The notes under the pieces were generated by a model. That model saw only the letters and a list, made by a program, of their open reading frames with translations. It ran no database searches and had not been told where the DNA came from. DNA of 64,000 nt from assembly GCF_003985155.1 (NCBI RefSeq), contig NZ_ML133689.1, forward strand, positions 428,890-492,889, read 5' to 3'. Positions 56,717-64,000 of the stretch are shown one piece after another. The stretch is from Rhizobium vallis. GTDB taxonomy: Bacteria > Pseudomonadota > Alphaproteobacteria > Rhizobiales > Rhizobiaceae. The stretch's first letter is position 1; each line of letters begins with the position of its first letter. Both the position numbers and the translations under genes were made by a program.

Positions 56717-57573
56717 GCCCGACGGTCGCCGAGATGCTTGCCGAAGCGCGGCGCCGCTTCACAGAAGGCGGTATCGCCGATCCGGCGACCGACGCGCGGC
56801 TGCTTGTCGCAGGCCTGCTGAAACTATCATCGACCGAACTCTTGACGCGATCGGCCGAGGGTCTTTCTCCAGAGCAGGCCGGAGAGATTTCGAAGGCGCT
56901 GGAGCGGCGGCTTGCCCATGAGCCGGTGCACCGTATTCTCGGTGAGCGGGAATTCTACGGCCTGCCGCTGGGGCTCTCGGCGGAAACGCTGGAACCGCGC
57001 CCGGATACGGAAATCCTGGTCGATACGGTGCTTGTCTATCTCAAGGACCTTGCAAAGGCTGAGGGCCGTCTCCATATCCTTGATATCGGAACCGGGACCG
57101 GGGCAATATGCCTTGCGCTTTTGAGCGAATGTCCCGATGCGTCAGGTATCGGCAGCGACATATCGTCGGATGCACTTCGGACGGCGAAGTCAAACGCGGA
57201 AAGAAATGGGTTGCAGGATCGCTTTCAGGCCGTGCAGTCGAAATGGTTCGAGAACATTCGGGGCTCGTTTCACGCGATTGTCTCAAATCCGCCCTATATT
57301 GCTTCCAATGTCATTCACGATCTCGCTCCCGAAGTGACGAAATTTGATCCGGTTGTAGCGCTGGATGGCGGCCCGGATGGGCTTGACGCCTATAAAGCCA
57401 TAGCCAAGGATGCGGCAAGGTTCATCAGACCCAACGGGGTCGTCGGACTGGAAATCGGCTACGATCAGCGAAACGATGTGATGGCGATCTTCGAAGCGGA
57501 AGGCTTCAGGTGCCTCAAATCCGTTAAAGATTATGGTCAGAACGACAGGGTGCTCGTGTTCGCGCTCGCGTGA
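56713..57573 (+). CDS. prmC: release factor glutamine methyltransferase
   Basis: A 286-residue methylase that modifies the GGQ glutamine of RF1 and RF2. The N-terminal helical domain (residues 1-80), SAM motif [15 protein letters not shown] and catalytic VSNPPYIAS are present. The start is GTG 56713 inside the prfA stop. The 3' two-thirds has clearly lower GC than the 5' part (see findings), although the protein motifs are intact. PrmC is full length. Confidence 0.93.
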   Translation: MSPTVAEMLAEARRRFTEGGIADPATDARLLVAGLLKLSSTELLTRSAEGLSPEQAGEISKALERRLAHEPVHRILGEREFYGLPLGLSAETLEPRPDTEILVDTVLVYLKDLAKAEGRLHILDIGTGTGAICLALLSECPDASGIGSDISSDALRTAKSNAERNGLQDRFQAVQSKWFENIRGSFHAIVSNPPYIASNVIHDLAPEVTKFDPVVALDGGPDGLDAYKAIAKDAARFIRPNGVVGLEIGYDQRNDVMAIFEAEGFRCLKSVKDYGQNDRVLVFALA

Positions 57574-57916
57574 CGGGCGATAATGCCGGCATTGAACAGA
57601 ACATTATTGCTATTGCGAAGAAAAGGCTTGGATTTCCGGGGGAAGCAATATAGGTTGCGGTCACGTGTTGGGCAGATAGGAATGAACGAGATTCGTTCGG
57701 TACTTGGTTTGCCTCGGGGGTCCGCTCTTTTAAACGAGAGTTTCAACGGTTGAACACGACCCAACGCGTGAATCAGTCAAACTGACTTGAGAACCAAGCG
57801 GCAGGTCGGCGCAAAGGCGCAGTATGCTCGCGGCACAAAGGTCCTGACCCGGTTTTCCGGTCATGGCGGTTGGTGCCATGTATCCATCACAAACAGAGAA
57901 TTCAGGTGAACGATCT
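57574..57916. other. 343-base intergenic region with palindromes and a possible structured leader
   Basis: Lies between prmC and the DUF4167 gene. It contains two 5-3-5 palindromes, TTCAACGGTTGAA (57742-57754) and AGTCAAACTGACT (57775-57787), and near its end TGACC[C]GG-TTTT-CCGGTCA (57845-57863) enclosed by GGCAC (57832-57836) and GTGCC (57773+100, i.e. 57873-57877). An alternative stem ATGGC/GCCAT (57863-57867 with 57875-57879) excludes the others. No gene of convincing codon use is visible. The DUF4167 start lies 38 bases past the last stem. Confidence 0.45.
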
Positions 57917-58651
57917 ATGAGGCCAGGACAGCAGAACAAGCGCGGTCGAGGGCGTGGTAACAACAACAATAACAATGGCGGCGGTGGAAATAACAATAAC
58001 AACAATTTCAACCGCAAGGGCGGCAATCCGCTGACCCGGACCTATGACAGCTCCGGCCCCGATGTGAAGATTCGCGGTACTGCCCAGCATATCGCCGAAA
58101 AATACGCGCAGCTCGCCCGCGACGCCCAGAGCTCCGGCGACCGCGTCATTGCTGAGAACTATCTCCAGCACGCCGAACACTACAATCGTATCATTGCCAG
58201 CGCCCAGGCGCAGATGCAGGAACGCTTCCAGCGCGACGATCGCGGCGAATACAATGATCGCGACGGTGCGGACCGTGACGGCGAAGACATCGATAACAAC
58301 GACAATGACGGCGACGATGTCGTTATCGTCCAGCCGCCGCAGAACAGGCAGCACCAGCCGCAGCCTAAACCTCAGTCGCAGCCGCAGCCGGCCCCCGCTC
58401 CAGCACCGGTGGCATCGCAGCCTGAGGTCATCGATGGAACCGGCCCGCAGCCGGAGATCGAAGGCATTCCGGCCGAGGTCGCCATGGACGAGGACGGTTC
58501 CGCCGGCCAGCCGCGCGAACGCCAGCCCCGCCGCCGCAGCGCCGGCAGCCGCCCGCGCCGCCCGCGTCGCGGTGCGGAAGGCGATGCAGCCGCCGAAGGC
58601 GAGGATGCTTCTGCCGAAGCGCCTGTTCTGGCCGACGCAGCATCGGAATGA
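57917..58651 (+). CDS. DUF4167 domain protein, asparagine/glycine-rich
   Basis: A 244-residue protein with four zones: residues 1-38 are Arg/Gly/Asn-rich with runs of asparagine and glycine (RGRGRGNN, then NNGGGG); residues 39-105 are the conserved DUF4167 helices (DVKIRGTAQHIAEKYAQLAR, VIAENYLQHAEHYNRIIASA); then acidic Asp/Asn repeats, a Gln/Pro-rich stretch (QPQPKPQSQPQPAPAPAP) and an arginine-rich RRRSAGSRPRRPRRG tail. Specific to Rhizobiales and relatives; the RGG-like ends suggest RNA binding. ATG 57917 was chosen over 57863 because the RGG zone follows immediately. A strong terminator follows. Confidence 0.88.
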   Translation: MRPGQQNKRGRGRGNNNNNNGGGGNNNNNNFNRKGGNPLTRTYDSSGPDVKIRGTAQHIAEKYAQLARDAQSSGDRVIAENYLQHAEHYNRIIASAQAQMQERFQRDDRGEYNDRDGADRDGEDIDNNDNDGDDVVIVQPPQNRQHQPQPKPQSQPQPAPAPAPVASQPEVIDGTGPQPEIEGIPAEVAMDEDGSAGQPRERQPRRRSAGSRPRRPRRGAEGDAAAEGEDASAEAPVLADAASE

Positions 58652-58712
58652 AGGATTTAGCTCTCTCGGTTGGTAGAGAGCCGGGTGTCATGTCATCCGA
58701 TCGAATTCCTTG

Positions 58713-58741
58713 AAAATCCCCGGCCTTGTGCCGGGGATTTT
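58713..58741 (+). terminator. bidirectional-looking intrinsic terminator after DUF4167 gene
   Basis: AAAATCCCCGGC and GCCGGGGATTTT form a perfect 12-bp stem with a CTTGT loop; the arm ends in TTTT followed by CATTT, and the other strand also ends in a T run. Confidence 0.9.
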
Positions 58742-58754
58742 CATTTCGCGGGCT

Positions 58755-58783
58755 CTTTAAACTCCCGAAACAGGGTACCATAT
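58755..58783 (+). promoter_or_regulatory. putative clpB promoter
   Basis: CTTTAA and CCATAT are separated by 17 bases, about 120 bases before the clpB start. CTT-A plus CCATAT resembles a heat-shock (RpoH) promoter with one weak -35 base. clpB is heat-induced in most bacteria. Inference only. Confidence 0.35.
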
Positions 58784-58902
58784 TCTCCTCGACTGCTTCG
58801 CTCAAATCCCAGACGAGCCAAGCGCGGCCCGCCTTTTCAGGGGGTCGATCTCAATCATCGGTCTGCGCCTTATGAGGGCAGGGCGATCCATGGAGGTAGA
58901 AT

Positions 58903-61503
<2,601 letters not shown>

Positions 61504-61525
61504 TCCGGTTTTCCAGGCAATGAGG

Positions 61526-61550
61526 AATGGCGGCTTCGGCCGCCATTTTT
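61526..61550 (+). terminator. clpB intrinsic terminator
   Basis: AATGGCGGC and GCCGCCATT form a perfect 9-bp stem with a TTCG tetraloop, followed by TTT and GTGTGT; it starts 23 bases beyond the clpB stop. Confidence 0.9.
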
Positions 61551-61562
61551 GTGTGTGGGAAG

Positions 61563-63503
61563 TTACTTGCTCGCTACCTGATCCGGCGTCTGGTTGTTGA
61601 GCAACGTATCGATGCGCTTGCGCTCGTCCTCGAACTTAGCCAGCGCTTCGCCCTGCAGGGATTTGCCGCCCGGCAGGCGGATGCGCAGCGGATCGACCTT
61701 GGTGCCGTTGACGATCAATTCGTAGTGCAGGTGCGGGCCGGTGGATTCACCCGTCGTGCCGACCCAGCCGATGACCTGGCCCTGGCGGATCTTGGCGCCG
61801 GGCACGACGCCCTTGGCGATGGCGCTCTGGTGATTATAGGAGGATTCATAGCCATTGGCATGGCGGATGATCGTCTGGTTGCCGTAGCCGCCGGAATCCC
61901 AGCCGGCCTTTTCGACCGTGCCGTTGCCGGCGGCGATGATGGCCGTACCGCGGGGTGCCGCCCAATCGACGCCGGTATGCATGCGGGCGAAACCGAGGAT
62001 CGGGTGACGGCGCATGCCGAAGCCTGATTTGAAGATGCCGTTCGGAACCGGATTGCGCAGCAGGAACTGGCGAATGCTCTTGCCGCTTTCGTCGAAATAA
62101 TCGACCGTGCCGTCTTCGGGATCCTGGAAGCGGTAGAAGCGTGTCTGCGTATCGCCGAAACGGGCGTTGACGTAAAGCAATTCGGAATCTTCGGTCGCCT
62201 GGCCGGCGCTGTCAGCGACGGAGAAGAAGGCCTCAAGAGCATCGGTCGGCCGCAGCTGCGCCTGGAAATCGACATTGCTGGCAAGCAGCTTGATGATCAG
62301 CGCCGTCATATCCTTGGTCATGCCGTAGGAAAGGGCGGCGCGATAGATGCCGTCATAGACGCGCGGCAGGTTCTGGCCGGGCGGCGGGGCGAAGGAATTG
62401 TCGTCGAAGGCCGTGGCGATTGCATCTAGCATCGGCGGCTCGTTGCCCCGCACGTATCTGCCCTTGTCGTCGACAGCGACCGTGACGAGATGGCGCGTGC
62501 CGCGATAGACGCTGGCCCGGATGATCTTTGCCTGCTCGCCCTTCTGGATAATACCAATGCGCAGCACGTCGCCCTTCTCCAGGCTGCCGGCGCCGAGCTG
62601 CTGCGAGATATAGCCGGCGATGCCATCGGCATATTGCTGCGGATAGCCCGAATCGGTCAGCGCCTTGGCGATCGTCGTGTCGGCGCGCACGGGCAGGATG
62701 TCGTCGGCGAATTCCTCGGTCTGCGGCGTGATCGATTCCGGCGCGGAGACCGTCATATTCTGTTCGAGCACGCGGGCGGAGAGACCCGCAGTCAGATCGA
62801 CATCGGCATCCTCGTTGGAGAAACGGCGCGGGTCGACGTAATAGAGGGCCGCGAGCTGGGTGTTGCCATCGGTCAGCACTGAACCGTTGGAGCGCACGTT
62901 TTCTTCGATCTCTTCGAGCGACAGGCCAGACGCCATCTGCAGGTTGGACTTGCCTGTGGGGAAGGGGATGGTCTTCAGGCTGACTTCGGATTCGACGTCG
63001 GAACCGTAAATGGCACCGGTGCGGCTTTGCGGCGCGGGCTGCGGCTCGTCGGCGGAAAAGATCGCCAGGGGATCGAAGTCGGGATAGTCCTCGGTTGCCA
63101 CATGGTTGGCGGCCAGCGTCATCTTCACATGTGCGAAAGGCTGGCGGCGCACGACTTCCTTCTCACCGTCGTGGACGACGGTCGAAACTTCCATGATGGC
63201 GCGGTCGGAAGGTTTCGCGGCAATTGCAGGCGCAATCAGCCGGCCGCCACGGACCACTGCCGTATCCTCATGCGCATCTGCCGCGGCGCTCGCGTAAGCT
63301 TCGGCGGGGATCGCCAGTTGCTGACGGCCGTCAAGGGCGGCAAAAAGAGCGACACCCATCAGGACGGACGATGTAATCCCGGTGAGGAACGTGCCCGAGA
63401 GCCAGCGCAGAGAAACCTCGCGCCGATCGGGTGCGCGCCTGCCGTCTGCCAGAAGCGGAGGCTCGTTGCCCAACGAGCGGATCATCATTTTCTCCGTCAT
63501 CAT
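61563..63503 (-). CDS. M23-family peptidoglycan metalloendopeptidase
   Basis: A 646-residue membrane-anchored protein. One transmembrane helix (about residues 35-55, FLTGITSSVLMGVALFAALDG) is followed by a long periplasmic region, a LysM/OapA-like section (VLRIGIIQKGEQAKIIRASVYRG) and a C-terminal LytM/M23 domain with all zinc ligands: HPILGFARMHTGVDWAAPRG (H and D), and STGPHLHYELIVNG (HxH). The family cleaves peptide cross-links of peptidoglycan. The start may be ATG 63503 or ATG 63485/63488, the latter preceded by GGAGAAA. Confidence 0.93.
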   Translation of the reverse strand: MMTEKMMIRSLGNEPPLLADGRRAPDRREVSLRWLSGTFLTGITSSVLMGVALFAALDGRQQLAIPAEAYASAAADAHEDTAVVRGGRLIAPAIAAKPSDRAIMEVSTVVHDGEKEVVRRQPFAHVKMTLAANHVATEDYPDFDPLAIFSADEPQPAPQSRTGAIYGSDVESEVSLKTIPFPTGKSNLQMASGLSLEEIEENVRSNGSVLTDGNTQLAALYYVDPRRFSNEDADVDLTAGLSARVLEQNMTVSAPESITPQTEEFADDILPVRADTTIAKALTDSGYPQQYADGIAGYISQQLGAGSLEKGDVLRIGIIQKGEQAKIIRASVYRGTRHLVTVAVDDKGRYVRGNEPPMLDAIATAFDDNSFAPPPGQNLPRVYDGIYRAALSYGMTKDMTALIIKLLASNVDFQAQLRPTDALEAFFSVADSAGQATEDSELLYVNARFGDTQTRFYRFQDPEDGTVDYFDESGKSIRQFLLRNPVPNGIFKSGFGMRRHPILGFARMHTGVDWAAPRGTAIIAAGNGTVEKAGWDSGGYGNQTIIRHANGYESSYNHQSAIAKGVVPGAKIRQGQVIGWVGTTGESTGPHLHYELIVNGTKVDPLRIRLPGGKSLQGEALAKFEDERKRIDTLLNNQTPDQVASK

Positions 63504-63858
63504 GGCAGTCTGGTCCGCGTCCTTACATTCGACGTCTGAGGGAGCATTGTTTGGCCATCCTGGCTGGGGCGAAAGATGTGCATATTTTGGGCATGGAAGT
63601 CAAATCACCCCAGAAAGGCAGTTTGCTTACGTTTGCCTGTGTGAATCGTGTGTCTCTTTAAGACCAGCAGATTGTGATGATGTCGGGGCGCGGGAGACAA
63701 AAGAGCGTTCTTTCCACGAAAAGTCGAAGGACGTTCATTTTTCCCAGCCGTATTAGGCCGCTCGGAATCCGGGAAACGATCACATTTGAGCGCCGTTCTT
63801 AATTTCTCCTGTAAAAACAATAGCCTGAAAGAAATTTCATTTTTTTCGAAAAGCGCTG
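63504..63858. other. 355-base intergenic region upstream of the rRNA-type promoter
   Basis: Between the M23 peptidase start and the promoter at 63859. The right half is AT-rich with T tracts (TTTCATTTTTTTCG at 63834-63847), as expected for an UP element before a strong promoter. Small frames here have no ribosome binding site or conserved sequence; I see no gene. Confidence 0.6.
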
Positions 63859-63888
63859 TTGACTGATCTGATTGGTTAGTTCTATAAG
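63859..63888 (+). promoter_or_regulatory. strong sigma-70 promoter, probably of an rRNA operon
   Basis: TTGACT (63859-63864) and TATAAG (63883-63888) are separated by 18 bases and preceded by an A/T-rich UP-like region. The downstream sequence CACTGAACGAGGGCGGCGG and the CGTTCTAAAG region look like the leader of rhizobial rrn operons known to me; the 16S gene would lie just outside the window. Confidence 0.7.
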
Positions 63889-64000
63889 CCCACTCACTGA
63901 ACGAGGGCGGCGGCGCTGCTGGCGACGAAGTTTCTCGTTCTAAAGAAATCAAGCGGATTGGCGATTGCTGGTTTGTTGCTCTGGGCGGAAGTTTGGAGCG
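63889..64000 (+). other. probable rRNA operon leader (partial)
   Basis: Non-coding, GC-rich leader following the promoter. TTGCTCTGGGCGG at 63974-63986 may correspond to a boxA-like antitermination element (consensus TGCTCTTTA), though the match is partial. It runs off the right edge before any 16S sequence appears. Confidence 0.5.

Noticed and set aside
63605..63952. 115-codon minus-strand frame across the rRNA-type promoter
   Set aside because: Covers the promoter and leader, has no ribosome binding site and an AT-rich, non-coding composition.

Overview
The window is a contiguous stretch of chromosomal, mostly core genome from an alphaproteobacterium, most likely Rhizobium (R. etli / R. 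leguminosarum group). The assignment is inferred from the high GC content, protein families typical of Rhizobiales (CpdR, the TIGR02302/DUF4175 protein, DUF4167, DUF2125, DUF1178, the twin-transmembrane HIG1-like protein), the gene order ubiG / lysC-ptsP-prfA-prmC, a Rhizobium-type intergenic palindromic repeat present twice, and an rRNA-type promoter at the right edge. I found no insertion sequence, prophage, CRISPR array or plasmid gene.

Layout, left half. 1-7.8 kb: end of a DUF3108 protein, an EamA exporter, a gloB glyoxalase II operon, a methyltransferase, hisC-tyrC for aromatic amino acid/histidine synthesis, a DUF2125 protein, a ChaC-like cyclotransferase and an acyltransferase. 7.8-12.4 kb: ftsE-ftsX with a YdcF-type protein, then hpt and the cell-cycle regulator cpdR; TTAACC motifs reminiscent of CtrA half-sites lie in front of ftsE and cpdR. 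12.4-19 kb: argH, lptM, lysA and a large TIGR02302 membrane protein on the minus strand, with tlpA divergent from argH. 19-24.6 kb: hbdA, etfA, etfB (fatty-acid/amino-acid electron transfer), a rhomboid protein, PduO-type cobalamin adenosyltransferase, a HIG1-like protein and an SDR. 24.6-32.3 kb: YihY, GluQ, AlkA, an HNH nuclease, DsbB- and DedA-like membrane proteins, a cation/H+ antiporter with a cNMP-binding domain, small unknown proteins and tRNA-Leu(CAA).

Layout, right half. 32.4-40 kb: an MFS transporter and divergent TetR repressor with a pair of 14-bp palindromes between them, an aldo/keto reductase, an AMP-forming acyl-CoA ligase, and a polysaccharide-type flippase/FemAB-like acetyltransferase pair. 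40-49.4 kb: secA, a parvulin PPIase, argJ-GNAT-mutT, a stand-alone Flp pilin, an NDUFAF5-like methyltransferase, comF and grxC. 49.4-58.7 kb: nitrilase and DUF1178, a truncated DUF3291-like remnant, ubiG, lysC, ptsP, prfA, prmC and the asparagine-rich DUF4167 protein. 58.9-64 kb: clpB, a large M23 peptidase and the promoter/leader of what is probably an rRNA operon just outside the window.

No obviously new multi-gene system is visible. The most informative non-textbook signals are the repeated intergenic element whose two copies share an invariant 11-nt loop on compensatory stems and donate stop codons to neighbouring genes; a 30-codon membrane micro-ORF with a strong ribosome binding site; the twin operators between MFS and tetR; a LiuR-like operator before etfBA; a compositional break inside prmC; and the disordered DUF4167 protein with a structured-looking leader.
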